NCBI RefSeq assembly: GCF_003589925.1
Contig: NZ_CP032382.1
Location: 8,122,001 to 8,186,000 of the forward strand
Reading direction: 5' to 3'
Source: Chryseolinea soli
GTDB taxonomy: Bacteria > Bacteroidota > Bacteroidia > Cytophagales > Cyclobacteriaceae
DNA length: 64,000 bases
Under the pieces are notes generated by a model, which ran no database searches, was not told the DNA's origin, and worked only from the letters and a program-made list of their open reading frames with translations. Below are positions 54,337 to 62,407 of this stretch, one piece after another. The translations under genes were made by a program, and so were the position numbers. Numbering within the stretch: the stretch's first letter is position 1; each line of letters opens with the position of its first letter.

Positions 54337-56796
54337 TCACTCGTTCCTTAAACTATTCACCGGATTTGCCCGTGCCGTCCGAATGGTCTGCACGCTCAAC
54401 GTGATCAGCGCCACCACGATCAGCATCACACCGCTCACCACAAACACCCACCAACTGATCGGGGTCCGGTACGCAAAGCTCTGCAACCACCTATCGATCG
54501 CCCACGCGGCCAAGGGAGCGGCAATCACAAAAGCGATCAACACCAGCTTCACAAATTCTGCCGACAACAGCGACACAATGTGAGAAACGGAAGCGCCCAA
54601 AATTTTGCGCACGCCGATCTCTTTGGTGCGCGCCGCCGAAGTATACATCACCAATCCGAGCAGCCCCAGGCAACTGATGAGCACCGACAACCCCGTGGCC
54701 CAATTCAGCAGCACAGAAGTATTGCGTTCCGTCGCATAGAGTTGCGCGATGGTGTCGTCGAAAAACCGGTAGTTGAACTCTGCATCGGGATAGGCTTCGT
54801 TTACGGTCTTGCCGATCTTGGCGATGGCGTCTTGCCATTGATGCGTGCCCCGGGGTTGCGGTCGCAGGGCCACGTGAACAAAACCACCTTGTGTTCGCGA
54901 CTGGTACACCAGCGGTCCGATCGGGTTGTGGAGCGATCCTTCATGAAAATCCTGCATGACGCCTACAATGGGTACTTTCTTTTTTCCGGAGAACGTAAGC
55001 TCCTTGCCTATCGCATCTGCGAGCTGACGGAAACCCAAGGCCTTTGCATAGCTCTCGTTGATCAACGCTTCATCGACGTTCCTGCCTGCGCGCACGTTGC
55101 GGCCGGCGACCAATTTGATTTGGTAAACGTCGAGGTAGTTGGGATCGCCAAAGCGCAGTTGGACCGTGCGCAGCCGATCGTTGGCAACGGACTTTGATTC
55201 GGTGCCATCGTCGTAGGTGATGTTGGCATAGGCCCCTCCCTCCATGGCGGGCGGAAGAAATCCGATGCTCATATTTTCTACTTCCGGAAGATTGGAAATT
55301 TCGTTCAGGATCCTGTCGTAATGTGTTGTGTCGCGCGGCAATTCAAAATTCAGAATGGCTTCTTTGCGGTAGCCCAAATCCTGGGTCAACGCAAAGTGAA
55401 TTTGTTTGCCCACCATGAAAGCGGCAATGACAAAGAATTGGGCAATGACAAATTGCGAGACGGTGAGCACCTTTCGAATGCCGGAGCGGCGTGTAGGCAT
55501 GCCGGCAAACGCCTGGCTCTTTAGCACTGCCGAAGGTTTGTAGCCCGAAAGAATAATGGCCGGATACAACCCCGCCACAAAACTGACTGCCAGCGTGAGC
55601 ACGACCAGGAAGGCCATCACCGAAGGTTCGCGGAAGAGGTCGAAGTGAAGTCCGGGGGGAAGAAATTCAGCAAACCACTGTAGCAACGCGGGCGTCAGAC
55701 CAGCCGAAACCAGCATGGCCAGCAAGGTGATGAAAAATGTTTCGCTTAAAAACTGGAACACCAATTGACTTCGCGAACCACCCGATGTCTTGCGGATGCC
55801 GATCTCGCGCGCCCGCTGCGATGCCTGCGCCGTGGCCAGGTTGGTAAAGTTGATACACGCCAGCAGCAATAAAAATGTTGCTATGGCCAGCAGACCCATC
55901 AGCACTTTCCGGTCGGCCGTGCGTTGACCAAAACCGGCATACTGCAAATTGAAGTGAATATCGTTCAGAGGTTGTAGCCCGAAATCCAGTTGATTCTGCT
56001 CATCCTTGTGGGAACCATATTTTTGAAACATCACATTCATGCGCGCCAGTACATCGGCGGCGTTGCTTCCTTTCGAGAGCTTGAGATACAGTTTGGAATA
56101 GGCCATCCAATCGTTCCAGAGGTTCATCATGAACTGGTCCTGCAGACTGGTCTTTGCAATGGTGGCGTAGGAAATAAATTCAAGCGAGGTGAGATCGGAA
56201 GGTTTGTCAAAGTCTTTTACGATACCGGTCACGGTCACCGGCAGGTCGTCGTTGTATTGGATCTCCTTGCCGATCACATCGCTCAAGACCGTGCCCGGAA
56301 AATATTGTGCAGCCCTGCTTTCGGTGAGCACCACCGAGAAAGGATTCGACAACGCCGACGCTTTGCTCCCGGCAAGCCATTCGAAGGGAAGCAAATCAAA
56401 ATACGGATTGTTGGTAAACACCATCCCCGGCTGCTTCTTGAACACGACCTGCTCGCCGGCCCGCGCGATCATCACTTTTGCCGTGGCATCGCCTTGGAAT
56501 TGCATCACGGGTACCGTCGCCTCCACACCACTGATCTCGTTTTGAATGGCCATCGCCGCGGGCGCAGGCACGGCCGGCGAGTTCCCATCGCTTTCACCAA
56601 ATTTCATGTGAAGCACCACGCGATAGATCCGGTCGCCATCATCCTCAAACGTATCGAAACTATTTTCATAGCGGACCAGGAGATAGATGACCAGCGCGGC
56701 GCTGATGCCGATGGAGAGCCCCAGGATATGAATGATGGAAAAGGTGATGTTCCGTGTGAAAGCACGGAAGGCGACGGTCACATAATTTTTCAGCAT
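54337..56796 (-). CDS. MacB/FtsX-type ABC transporter permease
   Basis: 819 residues. The N-terminal helix (FSIIHILGLSIGISAALVIY) is followed by a MacB periplasmic domain (about 45-250), the FtsX block FLLLLACINFTNLATAQASQ with REIGIRKTSGGSRSQLVFQF, two further helices, then the second FtsX core KEIGVRKILGASVSHIVSLL with terminal helices ending NPVNSLRNE. A close architectural match to 47492-50164 but without the prefix domain. As there, no ATPase is adjacent; it may use a shared partner. Confidence 0.88.
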   Translation of the reverse strand: MLKNYVTVAFRAFTRNITFSIIHILGLSIGISAALVIYLLVRYENSFDTFEDDGDRIYRVVLHMKFGESDGNSPAVPAPAAMAIQNEISGVEATVPVMQFQGDATAKVMIARAGEQVVFKKQPGMVFTNNPYFDLLPFEWLAGSKASALSNPFSVVLTESRAAQYFPGTVLSDVIGKEIQYNDDLPVTVTGIVKDFDKPSDLTSLEFISYATIAKTSLQDQFMMNLWNDWMAYSKLYLKLSKGSNAADVLARMNVMFQKYGSHKDEQNQLDFGLQPLNDIHFNLQYAGFGQRTADRKVLMGLLAIATFLLLLACINFTNLATAQASQRAREIGIRKTSGGSRSQLVFQFLSETFFITLLAMLVSAGLTPALLQWFAEFLPPGLHFDLFREPSVMAFLVVLTLAVSFVAGLYPAIILSGYKPSAVLKSQAFAGMPTRRSGIRKVLTVSQFVIAQFFVIAAFMVGKQIHFALTQDLGYRKEAILNFELPRDTTHYDRILNEISNLPEVENMSIGFLPPAMEGGAYANITYDDGTESKSVANDRLRTVQLRFGDPNYLDVYQIKLVAGRNVRAGRNVDEALINESYAKALGFRQLADAIGKELTFSGKKKVPIVGVMQDFHEGSLHNPIGPLVYQSRTQGGFVHVALRPQPRGTHQWQDAIAKIGKTVNEAYPDAEFNYRFFDDTIAQLYATERNTSVLLNWATGLSVLISCLGLLGLVMYTSAARTKEIGVRKILGASVSHIVSLLSAEFVKLVLIAFVIAAPLAAWAIDRWLQSFAYRTPISWWVFVVSGVMLIVVALITLSVQTIRTARANPVNSLRNE

Positions 56797-56936
56797 GACT
56801 TCAGGGTTAGGTGCACGGCACTCCTACCAATGCCAGTGCCAAAGGCATCTATTTGACTATCAGTAAACTTAAGCTTTATTTTTGGGTTGTGCTTGTTCGG
56901 TTTCGGAACGTTCGTGTTCGATAAGGCCCAACGGCA

Positions 56937-57368
56937 TCACCCTTTGCGTATGCTTTTTAAAAACGCCGCTTTGTCGCGGGTGTTGATCACCACTTGTTTG
57001 CCTTCGCCTTTTTCACCTTTAAAGACCAGCACGATGCCTTCTTTGTTCTCTTTCGCGGAGGTGATGCGGCCCAGCGGGATCTTGTGCAGCAGGTCGTGTT
57101 GTTTGGTGATGCCGGCCAGCAACAAGAAACTTCGCAGCCATAGTTCGTTATCCGTCACCACAATATCGAGCGAACGGCTGGCGCCACCGAATTTTGTCTT
57201 CCACGAGCGAGTGGAATACCCTAGCGCTGTTTTGTCGCGGTAAACGACGTTCACCGAATGGATGTCCGGAAAGATCGATAGCGCTTTCTTTCCCTGGTCA
57301 TAAAAGGTTTTCAGAATGACAATCCCGACAGCAATGCCGACCAGCACGAGGAGCGATCCAACTTCCAT
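56937..57368 (-). CDS. Membrane-anchored PH-like small protein
   Basis: 143 residues. One helix (SLLVLVGIAVGIVILKTFY) at the N-terminus anchors a soluble domain: NVVYRDKTALGYSTRSW, DNELWLRSFLLLAGITKQHD, IPLGRITSAKENKEGIVLVF resemble a PH/GRAM-like fold. The ATG at 57368 starts the protein; the TTG at 57374 is a weaker alternative. It sits upstream of the permease gene (140 bp). Function unknown. Confidence 0.55.
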   Translation of the reverse strand: MEVGSLLVLVGIAVGIVILKTFYDQGKKALSIFPDIHSVNVVYRDKTALGYSTRSWKTKFGGASRSLDIVVTDNELWLRSFLLLAGITKQHDLLHKIPLGRITSAKENKEGIVLVFKGEKGEGKQVVINTRDKAAFLKSIRKG

Positions 57369-57461
57369 TGACAACTTATTTTAAACTACAATATTACATG
57401 TTTTCATCGCGCACGAATGAATGGGCTTTGCATTTTCCACGAGGTCGGCCCGGATTTTTCG

Positions 57462-58079
57462 TCACGATCCTTTTTCCCTCGCTTTCATTGCTGCGGCAAT
57501 CTGTCGCTCACTCTCGTGGTCGCTTTTGGAAAGCGTCTCGATGATGCGGTGACGTTCGGCCTCGGTTTTATTTTGACTGAGCTTGTTCTTGCCCTGCAGT
57601 TCCGTGACAGTGATCTCGAAGGCCATGATGCCATTGACGGCTTTTTCCCTGAAGTCGGGAGGCAGGCTGTCCCATTGCTGGCGATAGGAGGCTTCGAACG
57701 TCTCTATCATTTGTTCCAGCACGGCAACCGCTTGCTGCGGATCGGGCAATGTTTTCCCCCGGCCATAGGCATGCACCGCCATGTAGTTCCAGGTGGGCAC
57801 GTTCTGAACTTTGTCGTAATGTTTCGGAGAAATGAAGGCATGGGGTTCGCTGAAAATGACCAGCACCGGGTTGGTCTCGAGCTCCATCCATTGTTTGTTG
57901 GCCTTGGCAAAGTGTGAGGTGAGCACCACCGTGTTGTCCACCTCGCGAACCAGAAAAGGCAAATGGGTGGCCGTTTGATAATTATTTTTTACGGTCACGA
58001 TGGTGGCAAAGCTGAATCGCCTCATGAAGGCCACCATTTCGGCTGTGTCGGTGGTCAGGAAAGCACTGGGCGTATACAT
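57462..58079 (-). CDS. PaiB-type FMN-binding negative regulator
   Basis: 205 residues: MYTPSAFLTTDTAEMVAFMR, FATIVTVKNNYQTATHLPFL, VVLTSHFAKANKQW, VIFSEPHAFISPKHYD and NVPTWNYMAVHAYG are the PaiB/FMN_bind_2 pattern (flavin-binding split barrel). PaiB homologues repress genes or bind FMN; in Bacillus paiB controls protease genes. No further clue to role here. It is divergent from the SnoaL-like gene at 58150. Confidence 0.85.
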   Translation of the reverse strand: MYTPSAFLTTDTAEMVAFMRRFSFATIVTVKNNYQTATHLPFLVREVDNTVVLTSHFAKANKQWMELETNPVLVIFSEPHAFISPKHYDKVQNVPTWNYMAVHAYGRGKTLPDPQQAVAVLEQMIETFEASYRQQWDSLPPDFREKAVNGIMAFEITVTELQGKNKLSQNKTEAERHRIIETLSKSDHESERQIAAAMKAREKGS

Positions 58080-58149
58080 GATTGGTCGACGCGTATGCGT
58101 ACGGATAAATTTTTACCCCTAATTTAGTACTGGGAAAATTGAAAATTCT

Positions 58150-58473
58150 ATGCTGACCGACAAATTAACACACCCCGTTGTCAAGCGCGCGTTGACGGCC
58201 CTCGACAAAGGCGATGCCAAGGGCTGGTTTGGGTTGTTCACTGCGGATGCCGAGTTGTATGACGATGGGAATAAAGTGAGCTTCGTCCCTTTTTTTACAA
58301 AAGCGCTGGGGCACGAACGGTTCACGACGATCGATAAGGTGGAGAACGAGGGGTTGCATGTTTATGGGCGATTTCATTCGGATCAGTGGGGGGATTTTAG
58401 GACGTATTTTAAGTTTCATGTTGATGGGCAGAATAGGATTTATCGGTTGGAGATTGGGCAGGCGGATTACTAG
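58150..58473 (+). CDS. SnoaL/NTF2-like protein
   Basis: 107 residues, no leader: HPVVKRALTALDKGDAKGWF, FTADAELYDDGNKV, FTTIDKVENEGLHVYGRFHS and KFHVDGQNRIYRLEIGQADY. The NTF2-like fold with an acidic pocket. Third protein of this fold in the window. Its G-rich coding strand continues into the next spacer. Function unknown. Confidence 0.7.
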   Translation: MLTDKLTHPVVKRALTALDKGDAKGWFGLFTADAELYDDGNKVSFVPFFTKALGHERFTTIDKVENEGLHVYGRFHSDQWGDFRTYFKFHVDGQNRIYRLEIGQADY

Positions 58474-58484
58474 GGGGCGGTATT

Positions 58485-58562
58485 CAGGAGCCAGAAGCCA
58501 GGAGCCAGGAGCCAGAATTTAGTAGTCGGTACTCAGTAGCCAGTAGTCAGTAGCCAGTAGTC
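58485..58562 (+). repeat. Short tandem repeats (AGGAGCCAG and AGTAGCCAGT units)
   Basis: A run of related 7-10-base units: CAGGAGCCAGAAGCCAGGAG-type units first, then AGTAGCCAGTAGTCAGTAGC-type units. Two phases of the same ten-letter theme (AGnAGYCAGT) are present. It lies between the SnoaL-like and GH18 genes and may vary in length between strains. Confidence 0.75.
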
Positions 58563-58637
58563 GATATTTTGAGAGTTGGTCGTTGGGGGATAGTTTTTGG
58601 GTTGTCCTTTTTGCAGGTGCTTTTGTTTGATATTTTT

Positions 58638-58645
58638 TAACTTTG
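58638..58645 (+). promoter_or_regulatory. -7 element for the GH18 gene
   Basis: TAACTTTG fits TAnnTTTG and lies 13 bp before the ATG at 58659. A TTTG at -33-like distance is present but with a spacing of 24 bp, longer than usual. Confidence 0.4.
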
Positions 58646-58658
58646 AAATTGGGATGAT

Positions 58659-59624
58659 ATGAAATTGTTTTTTCGCTTTGCTGTGCTCTTGTCGTTTTTG
58701 GGGAGTGCTGTCCAGGCACAGCCTGGGGAGCCTTTTCGGGTGGTGGGGTATTATTCGCTGGCGTCGGCTTTGGCGGGGGAAGATGACGTGGCTTTTAAAT
58801 ATGTTACGCATGTGAACCTTTGGTTTTTGAATCCGGATTCGGTGGGGAATTTTACGCGGGATCTGGGTGCGCTGGGGGGCTTCGTTGAGCGAGCGCATAA
58901 GAAACAGGTGAAAGTGTTGTTTGCTATTGGCGGGGGGACGCGGCAGCCGCAGTATCACCGGTTGTTGCAAGACGACAAGCGCAGTGCGCTCATCCAAAAC
59001 CTGGTGGCGGAAGTCGAGAAGTACCATGTCGATGGTGTGGACGTTGACCTGGAGGGGACGGACATTGATGGGAACTACGAGAACTTTGTGGTAGAGTTGG
59101 CGCAGGCTTTACATGCCCGGCAAAAGCTGATCACGGCGGCGATCGCGGTGTATTATAAGGATCAGTTTACGGACAAGGCATTGGCACAATATGATTTTGT
59201 GAACGTCATGAGCTACGACCGCACGGGGCCATGGCGGCCGGATAAGCCCGGCCCACACGCTACCTATGCCCATGCGGTCGAAGACCTTGATTATTTTGGT
59301 ATCGAAAGAAAGATCGCTCCGCAGCGCATGAACCTGGGAGTTCCTTTTTATGGTTACGGCTACGGGCCCGAGCTGACCTCGCGCGCCACCAGCAAGACCT
59401 ATAAAGAAATTGTGGCCGCTTTCCCCGGGGCGGAAAACGTGGATGAATGGAGAATGCCGGATGGTCATATCCTCTATTACAACGGCATCCCTACCATGCG
59501 GTTAAAGACACAGTTGGCGCGCACAAAAGCATCGGGTATCATGATCTGGGAACTGCGCGGGGATAGCAAAGGGAAAAAGTCGCTGTTAAAAAACATTCAC
59601 CGGGCATCCAAGACCAAATCTTAG
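58659..59624 (+). CDS. Secreted GH18 glycosidase (chitinase-like)
   Basis: 321 residues with leader LLSFLGSAVQAQ. The GH18 signature YHVDGVDVDLEGTDIDG has Asp125, Asp128, Asp130 and catalytic Glu132 in DxxDxDxE order. NVMSYDRTGPW and NLGVPFYGYGYGPELT are further family landmarks, and MIWELRGDSK near the end is the last strand. It should cleave beta-1,4 N-acetylglucosamine bonds in chitin or glycopeptides outside the cell. No carbohydrate-binding module or sorting tail. The 5' part is strikingly rich in G on the coding strand. Confidence 0.88.
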   Translation: MKLFFRFAVLLSFLGSAVQAQPGEPFRVVGYYSLASALAGEDDVAFKYVTHVNLWFLNPDSVGNFTRDLGALGGFVERAHKKQVKVLFAIGGGTRQPQYHRLLQDDKRSALIQNLVAEVEKYHVDGVDVDLEGTDIDGNYENFVVELAQALHARQKLITAAIAVYYKDQFTDKALAQYDFVNVMSYDRTGPWRPDKPGPHATYAHAVEDLDYFGIERKIAPQRMNLGVPFYGYGYGPELTSRATSKTYKEIVAAFPGAENVDEWRMPDGHILYYNGIPTMRLKTQLARTKASGIMIWELRGDSKGKKSLLKNIHRASKTKS

Positions 59625-59639
59625 CGCCAGCCGCAAGCA

Positions 59640-59987
59640 TTACTTCTTCTCCCCCACTACGCCCTGCGTTTCCAGCCAGCGCAGCAACGTGTCTTTCTCC
59701 TCCTGGGAGAGTTTGATCACATTGCCCCGGGGCATCCTTTGTTTCACAAACACCTGCTTGTAGATCTTCGGCGCATGGGTTTCCATGTTGGAGACGGTGA
59801 ATACTTTGCCGGGGTTTTGGCGTTCATGACAAACATTGCATTTGCCTTGCAGGATCATCAGCGCCTGGTCTTTCACGGTGTCGTCCTTTCGACGGGCAAC
59901 AGGATCAGGATGAACGTTTGCCTGCGCCAAAGGGGAGACTGACATCAGCGCCACGACCATCAGTCCCTTGAAGAAATGTGTTTTCAT
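59640..59987 (-). CDS. Small periplasmic cytochrome c
   Basis: 115 residues: a leader (LMVVALMSVSPLAQA), then a single heme-attachment motif CNVCH (Cys50, Cys53, His54) and Met85 in QRMPRGN as the probable sixth ligand. It is a class I c-type cytochrome of minimal size. The role is electron transfer in the periplasm; its donor and acceptor are unknown. The gene has a -7 box and a 14-bp motif shared with the next gene upstream (60054-60566). Confidence 0.85.
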   Translation of the reverse strand: MKTHFFKGLMVVALMSVSPLAQANVHPDPVARRKDDTVKDQALMILQGKCNVCHERQNPGKVFTVSNMETHAPKIYKQVFVKQRMPRGNVIKLSQEEKDTLLRWLETQGVVGEKK

Positions 59988-60008
59988 AACTTTCTGTATT
60001 TAATAAGA

Positions 60009-60053
60009 CAAACCTAACCTGTCATACAGGATGAGGATAGAACAAAACCGACA
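60009..60053 (-). promoter_or_regulatory. Promoter of the cytochrome c gene with shared 14-bp motif
   Basis: On the minus strand TGTCGGTTTTGTTC (60040-60053), then 23 bp, then TAGGTTTG (60009-60016, -7 box). The same motif, spacing and box recur before the DUF1772 gene. The motif starts right after the stop of that gene. Confidence 0.55.
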
Positions 60054-60566
60054 TCACGCCGCCGCTACCGATTCCTTCGGACTGAGACACGCCAGGATCA
60101 CCAACACGATGGCGAGCACGGCAGCGTAGGTTCGGATCGTGTTCAGACTATTCCACGGTCCTTCAAAAGACAGGCGCCGGGCGGTCACTTCGGCGTCGGA
60201 CGCGGTGGCCAGGGGGAAGACGTCGATTGCGTTGTTCAAGGGCACATTTCCTACGATCGTCACGCCAAAGACGCCCACGACATAGACGACGGTGGCCGCC
60301 AGCAGAAACCAGAAGCGCGCCGACATCGGTTGGGCATAGTGCATGTAGGTGCTCACCGGCAACAAGAAGAGCGTACCCATGAAGGCGGCAAAAAAAACGG
60401 GATTCAATATGGCCCGGTTCATGGCCTGCATCGCCGCGACATATTCGCGGTCGGTCACATGGGCCAGGCCTGGGGTGACGGAAACGGACCAGGCATAAAA
60501 CAAGCCGGCCATCAGCGCGGTGGTGGTGGCCGTTAGCACAAGGAGGAGATTGGAAGGTGTTGTCAT
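60054..60566 (-). CDS. DUF1772 (anthrone oxygenase-family) membrane protein
   Basis: 170 residues, four helices, from the ATG at 60566. VLTATTTALMAGLFYAWSVS, VAAMQAMNRAILNPVFFAAF and GNVPLNNAIDVF with the W-N-x-x-R stretch (WNSLNTIRTY) match DUF1772, a family including anthrone oxygenases. In bacteria the family is mostly unassigned. Its promoter shares a motif with the cytochrome c gene. The upstream in-frame ATG at 60596 adds ten residues. Confidence 0.8.
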   Translation of the reverse strand: MTTPSNLLLVLTATTTALMAGLFYAWSVSVTPGLAHVTDREYVAAMQAMNRAILNPVFFAAFMGTLFLLPVSTYMHYAQPMSARFWFLLAATVVYVVGVFGVTIVGNVPLNNAIDVFPLATASDAEVTARRLSFEGPWNSLNTIRTYAAVLAIVLVILACLSPKESVAAA

Positions 60567-60581
60567 CGCTATTTTTTTTAT

Positions 60582-60626
60582 CAAAAATAGGATCATCCCT
60601 TCTTTCAGAATTGAACAAAACCGACA
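60582..60626 (-). promoter_or_regulatory. Promoter of the DUF1772 gene with shared 14-bp motif
   Basis: Minus strand: TGTCGGTTTTGTTC (60613-60626), then 23 bp, then TATTTTTG (60582-60589, -7 box). It is identical in motif and spacing to 60009-60053. A -33 role for TTTTG inside the motif is possible but the distance is unusually long. Confidence 0.55.
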
Positions 60627-60716
60627 CGCTGCCCAACAGACTAAAAAAAATCAATCCGCGTCTGGGTTTTTAGGCTAAACCGGGATAAATGCGCCATCCC
60701 AAACCAAGGACAACGG

Positions 60717-61172
60717 TCAGTCCGTCTTATTTTTGCCGATCATATACCGCATATCAATAGCAATAACGGTGTCTTTCCGGTCGGCCAGCACTTCGATGGA
60801 GGCTTTTTCAAAAGAAGGTGGGCCAATGGCACCCATGGCGTTATTGGAAAACCCGAAGCCTTCCTTGGGGATGCCGAGCCTGTTTTGATCGAGGTCTTTG
60901 TTCTTGTTTTCATCGTGCAGGATGCTGACAGCATATTTGCCCGGCTTCACGTTGTCGAAGACCACGATTACGCCGTCTTTGGAGGCCTTCACGATCTTGC
61001 CTTCCATGGCGTTGCGGGGGAAATGATCGTCTTTGTCGTACAGGCCTACGATGATGTTGCCCTTGTTGCTTTTGATCTTGTCGATCTTTACTTCCAATTT
61101 GTTTTGCGCCACGGCCATCGTGATAAAGGACAACCCTATGGCAATCATTATGCTCCTTCTCATAAAACTCAA
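60717..61172 (-). CDS. DUF2141 secreted protein
   Basis: 151 residues, leader IMIAIGLSFITMAVAQ. NKLEVKIDKIKSNKGNIIVG, DNVKPGKYAVSILHDENKNK, LGIPKEGFGFSNNAMGAIGP match DUF2141, a small beta-sandwich family of the outer compartment. ATG at 61163 is an alternative start. The role is unknown. A tandem inverted repeat separates it from the AlkD-like gene beyond. Confidence 0.8.
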   Translation of the reverse strand: MSFMRRSIMIAIGLSFITMAVAQNKLEVKIDKIKSNKGNIIVGLYDKDDHFPRNAMEGKIVKASKDGVIVVFDNVKPGKYAVSILHDENKNKDLDQNRLGIPKEGFGFSNNAMGAIGPPSFEKASIEVLADRKDTVIAIDMRYMIGKNKTD

Positions 61173-61262
61173 TGCTTACGAGGATAAAACAACAATGCGA
61201 TCAAAAAAGTTATGCGTTCCTGTAGGGAGAGGGTTATTTAACGTGGGGGCTGGTCGCTCAAA

Positions 61263-61345
61263 TTAAACCGCAAAGACGCAAAGGGCGCAAAGTTAACGCA
61301 AAGCGCTTCGCGGTGACTTTGCGTCCTTTGCGCCTTTGCGGTTAA
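61263..61345. repeat. Long inverted repeat of CGCAAAG units; likely terminator
   Basis: The left arm (61263-61292) contains three spaced CGCAAAG units behind AACCGCAAAG; the right arm (61317-61345) is its near-exact complement ending CTTTGCGGTT. The right arm reaches into the end of the AlkD-like gene. Composition and symmetry fit a mobile intergenic repeat that also ends transcripts from both sides. Confidence 0.7.
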
Positions 61346-62067
61346 AACTTCTTCGACGTCTTCCGCCCCGTCTTCAACTTCACCATCGTCTCGCGCACGG
61401 CAATGCGGGGAAGGCTTTCCGAATTTTCTCCCAGGTATTCTTCCACCGCCTCCCGGTAATGCTTCACCATGGTGCGCAGCAGCCACGAGATGGCCTTGGT
61501 GATGAGGATGTCTTTTTCGCCTTTCAGCCGGTCGATGTTTTGCAGCGCCACGGTCACCAGCTCGGCGTTCACGTTCCGGCTCAGCGGCGAGCAAAGCAAC
61601 ACCAGCGAAGCACGGCGCGTTTGAATGTTCTTGCTTTTGGCAAACTTGAGCAACAAGGGTTTCCAGGCTTGCCACTGCGCGGGGATCTCCGTGAGCGTAT
61701 ATTTTCCGGTGCACACCACATCCACTTCCGCCCAGCCCACCAGGTGCTCCAACCATGCTCCAAAGACCGTCGGCTTGAACTGGCGCTGGTCTGGGGTGGC
61801 GTAGTCCAGCAACACCCCGGCCATGAATTTCTCGGTGGCCGACTCCCCTTCGATGAGGCTGGTGAGCACCGGCACAAACCCTTTTGCCGGCATCTCCCGG
61901 TGTGCCTTTATCCATCCACGGCCAATGGCGCGCAGGGTGGGCGCGTTGATGGCGTAGCGCGGGTGCGGGTTGCCCAGGTAGCTATCCGAAAAAGTATGTT
62001 GCGTGGCTTTGCCCGCCTTGGCTTTGATGAGCTTCAACAGCTCCTGGTGATGGGGATTCATGGCCAT
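61342..62067 (-). CDS. DNA alkylation repair protein (AlkD-like HEAT repeat)
   Basis: 241 residues, no leader, all helical: LLKLIKAKAGKATQHTFSDS, RYAINAPTLRAIGRGWIKAH, WLEHLVGWAEVDVVCTGK and LKGEKDILITKAISWLLRTM. The pattern of HEAT-like helices and the aromatic/acidic residues fits AlkD, a glycosylase for alkylated purines that works without base flipping. Catalytic residue assignment needs alignment. It ends in the large inverted repeat. Confidence 0.8.
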   Translation of the reverse strand: MAMNPHHQELLKLIKAKAGKATQHTFSDSYLGNPHPRYAINAPTLRAIGRGWIKAHREMPAKGFVPVLTSLIEGESATEKFMAGVLLDYATPDQRQFKPTVFGAWLEHLVGWAEVDVVCTGKYTLTEIPAQWQAWKPLLLKFAKSKNIQTRRASLVLLCSPLSRNVNAELVTVALQNIDRLKGEKDILITKAISWLLRTMVKHYREAVEEYLGENSESLPRIAVRETMVKLKTGRKTSKKF

Positions 62068-62180
62068 ATTGCCGTAATTTTAAACGTTTCCCCAAGATAG
62101 CACACCAAACCAAGCCCTTTTTAGCAGCGGGATTTTTTAGGCCCAAACCTTTCCTTATTTTTGCAGGCAATTGAAAACAG

Positions 62181-62252
62181 GGCTCCGTATTTCAATGGAT
62201 AGAATTTCAGATTCCGATTCTGAAGATGCAGGTTCGATTCCTGCCGGGGCTA
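62181..62252 (+). tRNA. tRNA-Arg (anticodon CCG)
   Basis: The acceptor strands GGCTCCG and CGGGGCT pair over seven positions with two G-T wobbles, followed by A as discriminator. The D arm spans TTTC-AATGGATA-GAAT, the anticodon arm is TCAGA-TTCCGAT-TCTGA with anticodon CCG (62214-62216), and the T arm GCAGG-TTCGATT-CCTGC. CCA is not encoded. A terminator follows. The 3' end is the usual type of attachment site for tyrosine integrases, and a truncated integrase lies 155 bp downstream. Confidence 0.9.
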
Positions 62253-62272
62253 CTTTCCCACAAGATTGAGCC

Positions 62273-62307
62273 AAAAAGGCTGTTTGGGTAATCCCAGCAG
62301 CCTTTTT
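62273..62307 (+). terminator. Terminator after tRNA-Arg
   Basis: AAAAAGGCTG (62273-62282) pairs with CAGCCTTTTT (62298-62307) around 15 bases that also contain GGG and CCC. It starts 21 bp after the tRNA end. Confidence 0.8.
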
Positions 62308-62407
62308 AATTGGGGTATTGTTTCGTAATTGTTTCGCATAAGTTTCGCAATAAATGGGGTATTCAAGACTCTAACGTTGGATAATTTTACGCAGGATGGA
62401 AAGTTGA

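Noticed and set aside
55990..56856. Long plus-strand frame opposite the second permease (288 codons)
   Set aside because: It is antisense to a strong FtsX permease, rich in His and Arg, and shows no domain; it is a shadow frame.
61238..61915. Frame over the AlkD-like gene end and CGCAAAG repeat (225 codons)
   Set aside because: It is out of phase with the AlkD-like gene and its composition is an artefact of GC-rich codons.
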